Shown here: positions 13,718-24,109 of the stretch, one piece after another
Layout of the letters: the number at the start of each line of letters is the position of its first letter
How positions within the stretch are numbered: the first letter of the stretch is position 1
Assembly: GCA_003254905.1 (NCBI GenBank)
Contig: QANU01005500.1
Coordinates: 164,443 to 228,442 of the forward strand
Source of the DNA: Nissolia schottii
Taxonomy: Eukaryota; Streptophyta; Magnoliopsida; Fabales; Fabaceae
Length of the DNA stretch: 64,000 nucleotides
Direction of reading: 5' to 3'
Translations under genes and position numbers: made by a program
Notes under the pieces: generated by a model
Told to the model about the DNA's origin: nothing
What the model saw: the letters and a program-made list of their open reading frames with translations, nothing else
Database searches by the model: none

Positions 13718-16530
13718 AATAATACATATATATATATATATTAATTATATTGATTTTTAGCTTATTTAGGAAGCCTTTAAGTTTTAGCTATTTAATTAAG
13801 ACTACATATTTTTAATATATTTTAAGACATTATTATTAAATATATCTGTAAATAATTAAACTTATAGGTTAGACCAGACTTTTACAAAAGCTAAGTATAT
13901 GTTTGGCACGTTAAATAGGCTAAGACTGATAGGATAAGAGTTGATAGAATAAATGTGAATCTGATCTGATTTGTGCATTAAACACTGGATAAAATAATAG
14001 TAGATTGGATATTCAATCTAACCTAATCTGACGTGTCAAACAGGCCCAAATAAATTTTATATTATGTTATATCAAGTTAAGAGGCTAGGGTCAGACCATA
14101 TACTTATAACATAAGTTATACCCATTTGAGCCAAAGTCTAATATGATTTAACCTATTTCTACCCAGTCTAAACTCGATTTACGATCAGGCCATATGCTTA
14201 TAACATAGGACATACCCATTTGAACCAAAGTCTACCATGATTTAACCTATTTCTACCCAAGTCTAAACTTGATTTTGGAATAAAAAAATTACATTGCGTA
14301 TTGGTACATCACGAAGAAATTAAATAAAATACATCTTAGGTAGTAGTTCTAAAAACTAAACTTTTTTTTCTGATAAATAATTTCTAAATGTATAATTAAT
14401 TTATTGTGAATTATATACTAAAAGTGAACGAAAATTAAATTTTAATAGTAATTGACGTTCCTTGCTTTGTCTAAAAACGCATGTTCTTCTTTAATGCAGG
14501 CTCCGAACGCACTAACCCCAGGCACACCATGTTTCCCACAACCTCTGGCAACAACGGTAACTATTCATTCTCATCACTCTTTTGGAACCATGCAAGTTGT
14601 CTTCTCCTTTGAAAGCATCCCCTTTTTCCAAACAACATTATTATATCTTATACAAATTATTGGCATATTTATTCATGAAAATAAAAACACAAAATATGGT
14701 ATAAGTTTGGCTTAACTCACCACAGAGGAACGAATATACAAATTAAAAAAACTGTGTGCTTTACCTTTTTGTCACCACATTAAATGTACATTTTTAGTCT
14801 TATCTCTCATTGTCCTTCACTGTCTCATGCTCCTCTTCTTCTTCTCCTATTGTTTTTTTTCCCTCTCTCCTCCTCTTGCTCTTCCTTCATTTTTTTCTTC
14901 TGTTTTTTTTCATCTTATCACAAAAGTTTTTTTTCTTCATTTGTTCAGTTTTTCTAATTCATTTTTCTTCATTTATCACATACACTATTTTGATATAATC
15001 TTTTATTCTTCAATTTTTTCTTTTTCGCAAGACGTTGTGGATCTCAGAGTTTTCATTTTCATATTCGTTTGTGTAGTTTTTCAGTTTTTTTGGTTGCTAA
15101 AAAATTTGTGCATGTGTGTAGAAAATTTTGTGCATTATTGTTCAAAAGTTAGTGCACATGAGCACCAAAATTTTTCTTCTTCGTATTCGTTTTCGTTTCT
15201 GTCATATTATTTTGTTCTTAATTATTCAAAAGTTTGTGCATATGTGTAAAAAAGTTTATATATTATTGTTTAAAAGTTTGTGCACATGATTACCAAAATT
15301 TTCTTATTCTCCATTTTCGTGTTATTATTTGTTTCTGCTTGTTAAAAAGTTTATGTGTTTCAGTTCAAAAGTTTGTGAATATGTTTTTAAATGTTTGTGT
15401 ATGGTAGAAAGTGAGTTCACACCCTTAGAATGTGAACGGGAAGCAAGAGAGAGAGCACGTCAGTTACTTTTTGCTATTTTATGCGCTGCAGATCCGATCT
15501 GATTTAGTTCTGTATGTGAAAAATATTTATGCATGTGTGTACAAAAGTTTGTGCATTCGGTATTGCTTAATATACCTTATGTAGGTCATATAGTGGTTGT
15601 ACAATGACAACAAAACTATGTACACCTAGCATTATTGATACAAATTATACCATGCAGAGATTTGGATCTCTACCTGTCCCAAGCATCCCACCCCATGCCA
15701 TATACAAAGCAGATCCCAGCATTGGCGTCCCTGCTAGCCCCAAGCCCCTACTTGACTTCCATCCGGTAAATTTCACTCCAATGACATATCTCTTTTCTCT
15801 CTTGTATAAATTCTTGTGTGGTTTAAAGCACTGAGTTGTATATAAACATTTCAATCATAACTGTGAATCCTTTTAAGGTAAAAATTGAAATATCATTCAA
15901 TATATGATTCGAAATATATCTAACTTAGCACTCTAAGACTACATAAGAAGATCTCATCTTCTTTAGTTCCATTTCCTATCCCCACACAAAAACATGTGCA
16001 CAAATGAATTGTTTTATAAAATTTAGACTCAATTATAACTACTTAAGACATTTTTTACATTCTCTCTTGCAAGTTACATTAGATTACCCTCAAGTCCAAT
16101 CTACCATCATTAATTAAAAATAAATAACCACCACTATTAATTCAAAACAATAATCTAATTACTAGCGAGATAAAACATATATAGAATGATATCTTTCATT
16201 GTAAAGCAGGTTATGACTTTCTTTTCTTTAGGGGAAAGTATGGCGTATCCGTAATACTCATGTCTTTAGAGGGAAGCGATTGCAATAAGTTGTAGGATAC
16301 GCACATACTAGAAGAATATTTTGTGAAGATCAGTAGAATCACATTATTAATTTAAATTTTGTTTTAATGTTTATTTTTTTCTATAGTCAAAGGAGAGCAT
16401 TGATGCAACTATTGGAGATGTTTTATCAAAACCATGGTTGCCACTACCTCTTGGACTTAAGGCTCCAGTGCTTGGCAGTGTGTTGGGTGAATTACAGAGA
16501 CAAGGAATTCCCAATATTCCACCCTCTTAA
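9654..16530 (+). CDS. GLK1: GOLDEN2-LIKE transcription factor (GARP family), complete, 6 exons
   Basis: GLK proteins are nuclear activators of chlorophyll-synthesis and light-harvesting genes and drive chloroplast development. Coding exons: 9654-10178, 11556-11696, 12853-13167, 14500-14556, 15658-15765 and 16387-16530. All introns are GT-AG and in phase 0, giving 429 residues (Arabidopsis GLK1 about 420). The start ATG at 9654 gives [13 protein letters not shown], the usual GLK N-terminus. Residues 30-75 are acidic, and a Lys-rich stretch ends exon 1. Exon 2 and the start of exon 3 encode the GARP Myb-like DNA-binding domain ([19 protein letters not shown], then [11 protein letters not shown]). 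It is followed at once by the GLK-specific AREAEAA motif. A Pro-rich region follows. The last exon is the C-terminal GCT box ([20 protein letters not shown], ending NIPPS). No stop or frameshift is seen. The GLK1 rather than GLK2 name rests on the neighbouring RPN1 gene. Confidence 0.96.
13687..13716. repeat. (TTA)n microsatellite in GLK1 intron 3
   Basis: About 10 TTA units in non-coding DNA. Confidence 0.9.
13895..14047. mobile_element. Small inverted-repeat element (MITE-like) in GLK1 intron 3
   Basis: The left edge reads GTTTGGCACGTTAAATAGG. The right edge, reversed, reads GTTTGACACGTCAGATTAGG. The terminal repeats are imperfect but clear over about 20 bases, enclosing a 153-bp unit with no ORF. 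I could not define a target duplication, so the superfamily is open. Confidence 0.5.
14092..14279. repeat. 94-bp tandem duplication in GLK1 intron 3
   Basis: Copy 1 starts at 14,092 (CAGACCATATACTTATAACA) and copy 2 at 14,186 (CAGGCCATATGCTTATAACA). Both continue through GATTTAACCTATTTCTACCC. The copies differ at roughly one base in ten. The unit probably belongs to an older repeat filling 13,440-14,280. Confidence 0.85.
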
Positions 16531-16827
16531 TTGTGCTTGAATAGCAATAATCTTCAAACCCTAATTTGACGACTTCTCATCCCTTAGATGTTGCATTGAA
16601 TATATGTTACTTCTAAGCTAGAAAGCGAGTGCTTTTATGGTTTTTCTTCTTTTGCTTTTAACAACAAAAGGCAACGAAGAAAAAAAAAACTCTCAAGACT
16701 TTTCATTTTTCATGTGTTGTATCCTGCACCAGGTAAAAGTATGAAGACTTAATCATTAGCCATTTTGTGTATGTACTTTTGTAATGGCAATGATTTTTGT
16801 ATGAGAGTGAATAAGCTTAGGAATCTC

Positions 16828-16833
16828 AATAAA
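16828..16833 (+). terminator. Candidate poly(A) signal of GLK1
   Basis: AATAAA lies 298 bases after the GLK1 stop codon, in a T-rich 3' region. Plant poly(A) signals are loose, so this is only the best visible candidate. Confidence 0.4.
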
Positions 16834-17099
16834 GTGATTTCGTGACTACCTTTTTTAGGTAGACACTTTATTAACAATCTTTGATACTTTAAGCTTTCAT
16901 GAGCGGGATTGATTAGAATGAGATGTGTTATATGAACTCTTTTGCACTAGACAATGTGTTGACTTACCTTTCATTTATTATTAGATAACATCCCTATGAA
17001 ATGTGGAGTCCAATGGAATTTCATCTAATGGTGGATGAAATGTAAGTCGGCATGATGTCCTATACAAAATGAGTCCATAAAACGTGTCTAAATTAGAAT

Positions 17100-17400
17100 A
17101 TGTATTAATAGATGAAGTATTATGAGAATTAGTTAAGTCTGTTATAATGGTTATTAATCTGCTATGTTTGTTATGTAAGTTAGTCTTCCTAAGATACAAG
17201 AGGTTAGTTATAAGTATGCAAGGCATGTGATCTTTAGTACTTGCTTAGTCATTCCTAAATAAATCATTGCAATCATCCTCTTTCAGTCAATCAATAGAAT
17301 ATTTAGTATGCAATCATCTCTTCTCTAAGATCTGTGATTCTCTCATAATCCAAGGCTAAACCCTACATGGAATCAGTAGCACATCATGATCCATGGGCAA
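17100..17400 (+). mobile_element. Copia LTR remnant with primer-binding site
   Basis: A segment typical of a copia 5' LTR ends near 17,366 in CTACA. It is followed at 17,368 by TGGAATCAGTAGC, a decayed form of the TGGTATCAGAGC site complementary to initiator Met tRNA. The LTR start is not certain; TGTTATAATGG at 17,139 is one candidate. No gag or pol frame follows. A second LTR was not found. Confidence 0.5.
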
Positions 17401-18034
17401 CTCTAATCATGGTTATCCCAAATCATCATCCAAAACAAGTTTTGAATCAATTCTAACTGCATTTAAAACATGGCAACTCTAATTGCATTTAAAAGCTAAT
17501 GGCTTAACAAATCCATTTAACTGATACAAAATACAAAGTATAGTGCGATGCGTCGGTAAACCTCGTTGTCCTGCTGCTCTTCCTGGGCCGGTTAACGCCT
17601 AGGTCTTTACTCGCCCGGTAACGTCTACTCTGCTCTGACGTACTTGTCATGCTCTTCTAGAATCATAAAGGAGTGGGGGATGAGAACGTTGCGTCCTCAG
17701 TGGGAATCCTTGGGGCATCACTATACATTTTCTACTCAATTATGATTCCGCCACTCAGGGGGTCTCTAGGTGTCATAACATACTAAAACCCCTACTTGTT
17801 ATTGTCCATGCTAGTCTTGAGCAACTTTATCTAATTACTAGGTGATTGGGGAATCTACTCTTTGCCCTAATTATTAGAGGGTATATACGTGCTTCCTATT
17901 ACTTATGCTTTAGTGGATTTCATAGGACCTTTTTTCTCACCATTGCCGACAACATCTTCTTCTTTAGTCATCTACCTTATTCTCTTCGATTCTCACTGCC
18001 AATCCTCACCCAACCATGATTTATCGTTGTCATC
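17400..18034. other. No gene recognised
   Basis: Mixed sequence between the copia LTR remnant and the long LTR-like element. No ORF with a known domain and no clear repeat structure was seen. Confidence 0.4.
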
Positions 18035-20700
18035 TGTAACGCTTTTTCATTGAACATAAACATAGTAGTTTCTGTTGCACAATAATCAATAATCATATGA
18101 TAAGTATACATAATATCGAACAATACAGTCATAGTACATTAATTATATAATAATATTCTCCTAGTTATGTTGATTTCAAAACTTACGGTTTAAAAGTTAG
18201 AAATGGGCCCTCTGGCCTGCAGGACCCACTCTGTCTCTATCTAAGGTTCCCTAGAGACCAGAGACCCTTGGGAACCATTCTCATAGTAGTTTTAGTTTAA
18301 TTATTTATTGTGGTCTTGATACGATAAAAATCATGAAATCGATCGTCTTCTAATTTTTTCAGCACACGATGAATCGCATACCAGAAGAATTAAAGATATT
18401 TTCCCCTCACTTAATTGCATTTATTCTTCCCCCACCAGCCCTTGTAGATTGTGTCTGCCCCCCTATTTTCTCTCAATTGTCTCTTCTACGTGCAAGACGC
18501 ATTTACTCCTTTGTCCAAATTCAAACTAAAGGCCAAAAACCAAAGCTCTCATCTTTCTACCTAAGCTTGGAGAGAAAATTTCAGACCTCCTCCTCCATTC
18601 TTCCACCCTCTGACTGTGGCCTTCTCCACCTCTTCTCACTCTCAAAAACTTCTCCAAACACCATACACATTTCACAAAAAAACATAGCCCTTATCCTCCT
18701 CTACATAGCCATAGTCTTTGTTTGAAGAAAGGTGGGTTCTTCTTGCATGTGTTTGCTATTTTCCTCTGCATGTAACTGACTTTCATAAATAATATTCTCT
18801 CTTCTTGCTTCCCACAAAAATAGGGCCTTTGGGTGTTTGCGTGTATGAAAATTGAGGTTTTTATGAGTTTTCTAGTGTATAGAGCACTTCATATGCTCTT
18901 GCATGTCAAAAATATGTATGGATTCAGTTTCACCATGATTTTTCCTTCATGAAAACACATATTTTATGTCCATCTAAGTCCCCTAGCATTTCAGCCATGA
19001 TAGGGTTTCATAGGTCTTCTATGTGTGTTTTGTTGTTTTGTGTTGGTCTTGAGTTTCTTAGTAAAAGGAATGAGTTTCTCATGAGTTCAAAAGGCAGATT
19101 GGCCTTGCATGTTTGTCATATTTTATGTAAAATAAGTTTCTTATGATTTTCACCACGAAATGGGATCTTTTGGGTTGAGTGTGTGTGAGAAAAATGGGTT
19201 TTCTTGATAGTTTATGTGTTCTTGCATGCGCTTTTTGTTCACTTGGTTCCCTTGAGTTTTCCATATTGTTTTCACTATTTAAAGTTGTTTTTCTACCTCT
19301 GAAGGTTCAGGGATATATCCAGTTTTTAGGGTCCCTAAAGGTTTCCAAGTGTTGTTTTTTGTTTCTTTTGTTGTTCTAGAGTTCCTTACCTAACTCTAAG
19401 GGAATTTTGTGAACAGATTTGGCCTTAAAAATGTGTTTTTCCTCAAAGTATAGGTTGCTTCCCTTTTTGAGTAAACCCCCCCTTGGGTTCATTTTAAAAA
19501 CTAAGCTTAGATTTAGTCTTTTTAAAAGATTCTAGACCCCTTTTGTGAAATGAGTTTTTGTTTAAAAATGAGTTTATGATGGGTACGGTTTTTTTCTGTA
19601 CAACTAGGTTTTGATGAGCGTTTTGTGACTAAGGGTTTTTTGATAAAAAAAGTACTTGTATTTTGATACACTAATGATGTTTTCAACATGTTTTATGACA
19701 AGAGTTTTGGCAAGAAAATCAAGTATGTGGCCTTGTGTGTTGCTTGTGTAGGTTTCGGCCTTGAGTAGGTCTTTAGGGTTAGAGTCTGCATTTTTAACAT
19801 GCATTAATGTTTTTTTTGTTTCTTGGATGATATAAAAATAGATGTGTTAAGGAGTTTACGGTGAAAAATTGACCTGATAACTCATTTTGTAGGTTTTATG
19901 GTTCGGCCATAAAAAAGTCTTATGGCTAAGGTTGGTTTTTCATGTTGAGTGTTTAGGTTATCTAATCCTTTGTGTATAAGTGTGTCTACAAGGGTGAACC
20001 TTTTTCAAGAATAATAAAGATAAGAAATGACGTCACAATATACTTGGTTTTGAGTTGACTTATGTGAGAAAGTCAATTTCTGTGACTCTCAAGTTCATTA
20101 TAAGAATACATAACTATAACATGGAGTACTGTGAGTATGGTTCATATTATAAATGAATGTGTGCACATTATTGTCATAACTATGTTATGCTAAAATTGGC
20201 TGTTTATGCTCTTTATGTGAATGATTATGTTCATGATTGTTTTGGTGATATCCATGCTTATGATTACGATTATGATGATAACTGCTGTGAATAAATGCTC
20301 GTAATCTATTATGTTCACATGTTCATTTTCTAACATGCACTATTGAATATGCATGTTTATGATTATATCGTCAATTCTGCATAAGCTTGTTATAAGTTAT
20401 GAAAGAAAAAATGATAATGAAAAATAAATTATGTCCTTTTTGAGGAAACTACTCCATAAGACTGTTAATAACACTAAGTTAATAAGACTCGTCTTTTGAT
20501 TAGGGCTCCCTTCGGGGAGCGAATCCTTTGGGCCTTAGCATGATGAAGGGTACCTCAACGCCCTTGTTTGGCTTAGAATGTGTGTATTGTAGGTCTAGGC
20601 ATAGGCAGAGGAGTAAAATCCCTTCATCAATTTACTAACTATGTCAGATTTTAATTGTAGTTTGCTACCATGAATTGAGCTCAACTCCACTATTATATGA

Positions 20701-20820
20701 TGTATGTCCTCGGATGGTTGAAGCTTTCCTAGACATACTAAAGGGTAAAACATAAATAAATAATGTATGTTCTCGGACGGTTGAAGCTTTCCCAAGCATA
20801 CAAAAGGGTAAAACATAAAG
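20701..20820. repeat. 63-bp tandem duplication in the LTR-like element
   Basis: TGTATGTCCTCGGATGGTTG at 20,701 and TGTATGTTCTCGGACGGTTG at 20,764 begin two copies. Both end in AAAGGGTAAAACATAAA and are about 90 % alike. Confidence 0.9.
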
Positions 20821-21846
20821 AAGTGATAAACAATAGGCATTCATCATGATATCATGCATGTCATTTATTATTATCATGTGCATTTTATGTTATTGTTATG
20901 ATTATGCTTGTTAGTTGTTACCCCTGTTTATAAATGTGAATGTTTGGTTAAAGGAAAGACTAGGGTAATCATTAACCTTTTGGGACTAGGTTCAGATAAA
21001 TAACTAAAATGAATTTGATGTATGCTCACTTAGAGATGGTCCGAACGGCAGAACCTTATACGATGCCACTTAGTATGTGCATAGGAACCCCACTGAGGAA
21101 ATTCATTTTTCTATTGGTTCTAGGTTTTGATGTAGAGTTCAAGGCACATAGCATCTATGGACCCAATTACATTATTGGGTAGATTGGATCATCCAAGAGT
21201 TGTCATGCTAAGCGATCACCGTCCAAGGAGTTTTGCTGTGGAGCAAAGCCCTGTACCTTACTATTAAATGGGTAAAGTCAAGACATATCGAAGTCATGGT
21301 CCAAGGAGCTTACCCTAAGATCCAGTGCCGCTCGGCTGGTTACCACATGGGATGCTAGCTATCATCGTCGACATCCTATCCACGTCCTTTCTGATGGTGA
21401 GGCGGAGACCTTCTTCAGTCCTACTGGGGACATAGCTGTTATAGGCGTCGTGGTTGCTGGCGAGCCTGTCGTCAATGATGTTGTGGATGATTCTGAGGAT
21501 TTCGATCCTAGGGAGGCCATGGTACCTCAGTTCGTAGCCCTCCTCATTGCATTGGTACCGAGCGTAAGATATTCAACATGCAACCGAAGAGCGCGATCAG
21601 AGATTTTTCTCCTGGTTGCAAGTAGAGAAAGAATTTCCTCTCCTGGCAACGCTTATGAGACTTGGATGTATTGGTTGCTTGTGTTGCTTTGCCTTGTCCA
21701 GTTATCTTTTCTGTTGTTATTGCAGGATTCTATCTATGTATTTATGTTATTAATATGCATGACGAGTCAGCATTTCTTGCGCTCCTCGTCACTGTTATTC
21801 GAATATGTGTGTTCTTATTTGTGGTGATGCCCTTCGTGGCATGGAT

Positions 21847-22403
21847 CAAGGTTATCAAACTCATGAGTTTACCTAAACTCGTTAAGCAGAGATAAACTCG
21901 AATTCGTAAACTTGACTCATAAACTTGTAAGAGTTTACTTATTATAAAAATATTAATAAATTTTTAAATACATTAATATAATATAATATAATATACTAAA
22001 ATTATAGTAAAGCAAAATATAAAAGTCAAAATTTCATTTCCAAGTCATAATTAGGTAATCACAAGTCATAAAATACAAAAAATAAATTAAAATTACATAA
22101 AAAATAACATATCAAAACTTCATAATGTTATAAATTAACCTAGCATAAGTAAAGATGTTGAGATATTTTATTTAAAAATCCTAATTGAGAGTGATCTTTG
22201 GGAAATATTGTGGTTTAGGGCTTTAGAGACTAAATTTTGACTAAAATAGTGAACTTGTGAGTTTATCTCGAGTTTACTCGAGTTTATCTGAGTTCGTCCG
22301 AGTTTACTTAGGTCCGAGTTGCTAAGCGAGTTAACTCGATTTTGAGACTTAAACTCGTAAACTCATAAGAGTTTAAGTGTTAACTTGAGAGTTTGATAAC
22401 CAT
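21847..22403. mobile_element. Mutator-like MITE with perfect 9-bp target duplication
   Basis: GGCATGGAT occurs at 21,838-21,846 and again at 22,404-22,412. Between them the element starts CAAGGTTATCAAACTC and ends GAGTTTGATAACCAT, which are inverted repeats. A 9-bp duplication is characteristic of Mutator-like elements. The 557-bp interior is AT-rich, has no ORF, and repeats GAGTTTA / CTCGAGTTTA near the right end. Two related copies lie at 23,120 and 44,093. Confidence 0.85.
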
Positions 22404-22430
22404 GGCATGGATAATGCTGTTTGTGATGGA

Positions 22431-22459
22431 TTGTTGTTGTTGTTGTTGTTGTTGTTGTT
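22431..22459. repeat. (TTG)n microsatellite
   Basis: About nine TTG units, 19 bases after the MITE target duplication. Confidence 0.95.
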
Positions 22460-22741
22460 ATAATATATTGTCCCTGAGGTATATTCAATTTATGTTGGTT
22501 TTATTGTTCCGTCATTGTTATGTCTTTCACCATTTATCACCTTTAAGGAAAATAAAGTATCACTATATATGGTTCAAGTTTTTAAACCCATGATTTTTTT
22601 TTTCACAAAAGTTCAAAATTTCTCGTATTTTCCAATTAAATATTTTATAAAATTAAGTGTAAAGGTAAGTAAATGCTAAAACGTGACAACTATCAAATAT
22701 TAATTATGACTTAAGTGTAATTAATTAACTAAGGTGTTACA

Positions 22742-23119
22742 TCATTCATCCACATGAACCCGTCACTGTGTAGCAACCAACCCTAGCCGTTGTCCTCTAC
22801 GCGAAGCAACCTTTGACGCCGTTGACACCTCGACGCGCCACAACCCACAATGCTTTGCTTGTCGCATGGCACCATTGTAACCATCAATTCGCGCACACAC
22901 ACCACCACGACCAGTGGCTAACATTAAAAGCCTTGCCTCCTATGCTAAATTATTTTTGTGTTTTTGGGTAAAATTTGTTTTATGCAAGCCAGCCCACAGA
23001 CTTGCGGGCTTACGCAAGACAAACACGGGCTTGACATTTTCACCGTTTATAAAACGAACCAACCCGGTTCGATCCGTTGCGAGCCAGTCCACCCAAACCC
23101 ATATACCCACCTTCAAGAG
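22742..23119. other. No gene recognised
   Basis: GC-richer segment (22,750-22,920) and then ordinary sequence. The overlapping frames at 22,914-23,165 and 22,940-23,131 oppose each other and match no protein. Confidence 0.4.
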
Positions 23120-23682
23120 TAAGGTTGTCAAATTTAAAAATTTAAATAAATTTACAATATCTTAATAAACTCGAATCGTAAGTTAAACTTATAAACTTAT
23201 AAGAGTTTACATACTTAAAAAAAATTATATAAAAAATAAAATTAGTAACTAAATATAATTAAATGTCATATTTATTGAATAATATTAATTTTATACTAAA
23301 ACAAATAAAAAAATCATACAATATACATTAATTTATTATTTAATTATTATGTCATATTGTATTATGCAAATATTACTTTATAATTTGATAAAACATAATT
23401 ATGATAAATATATAAAATTAACTTAATAAACTCAATAAATAATATTAACATAATTAATCCAACTAAGTATCTAACAAAAGTTAATAAATTCGTATATTTT
23501 AGACGGAAATATCAAGCGTAAATTCAAAATTATAACATGTAAACTCGCAATCAATTTTTATAGAATTTGCTTAAACTCATAAGTTTACACACAAAATAAT
23601 TTATATAAGAGTTAACTCATTACTATGTAACAAGATCATAAACTCATAAGTTTAAAAATTAACTCGAGAGTTTTATAATCAT
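23120..23682. mobile_element. Second, decayed copy of the Mutator-like MITE
   Basis: The left end reads TAAGGTTGTCAAATTT and the right end GAGTTTTATAATCAT, both variants of the termini at 21,847-22,403. The flanks CTTCAAGAG and CCTCAAGCA match at 6 of 9 positions, consistent with an old 9-bp duplication. The interior is AT-rich with AAACTCGTAA-like motifs, as in the other copies. Confidence 0.65.
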
Positions 23683-24109
23683 CCTCAAGCATAATTTACA
23701 CCTAGGTTTTGTGAAAACATTTTGCCATAACATATAGTTCATTTTATTGTAAAGCTCCGGAATCCTAACTATTCACTTATTGGTTCAAGTAATTTTATAA
23801 ACAAGAATATCTATCATCAAAATCTAACACTTCTCTTTCAGGTTACTTCCCCATAAATGAGAGTTTTTAAAACAGCAAGACCTGTTATTATAAATGGTCT
23901 GTTGTTAAAAAAGCTATAACCAAAAAAAAAAAATCCGCTTCTAAATGATACAACATAAAAATTTTAGACCAAAAATGTGAAGCAGAAGGGATGAATAGTT
24001 GAATACCAATTTTTAAGTTAAAAATGCTTGCCTGAACAATTAACCCCGGATGGGTTTAGTTTTACTCTTTTTAATTCAAATAAATCATTTGAAAAAAGAA
24101 AAAGATTGA

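Larger units (their letters stand above)
18035..22741 (+). mobile_element. Very long solo-LTR-like element (TGTAAC...GTTACA)
   Basis: The block starts TGTAACGC and ends GGTGTTACA, a perfect 6-bp terminal inverted repeat of the TG...CA type that bounds LTRs. It is flanked by TCATC and TCATT, a 4-of-5 target-duplication match of the expected 5-bp length. Nothing inside resembles gag, protease, reverse transcriptase, RNase H or integrase. ORF-like stretches such as 21,450-21,827 match no family. Removing the MITE at 21,847-22,403 leaves about 4.15 kb. LTRs that long are known in the Ogre/Tat group of Ty3/gypsy elements, so a solo LTR of that kind is my inference. A non-coding LARD-type element is the alternative. 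Orientation is arbitrary. Confidence 0.5.

Noticed and set aside
21450-21895. ORFs starting MVAGEPVVNDVV and MDVLVACVAL
   Set aside because: No known domain. They lie inside the LTR-like block and end in the MITE; the hydrophobic stretch is from T-rich DNA.
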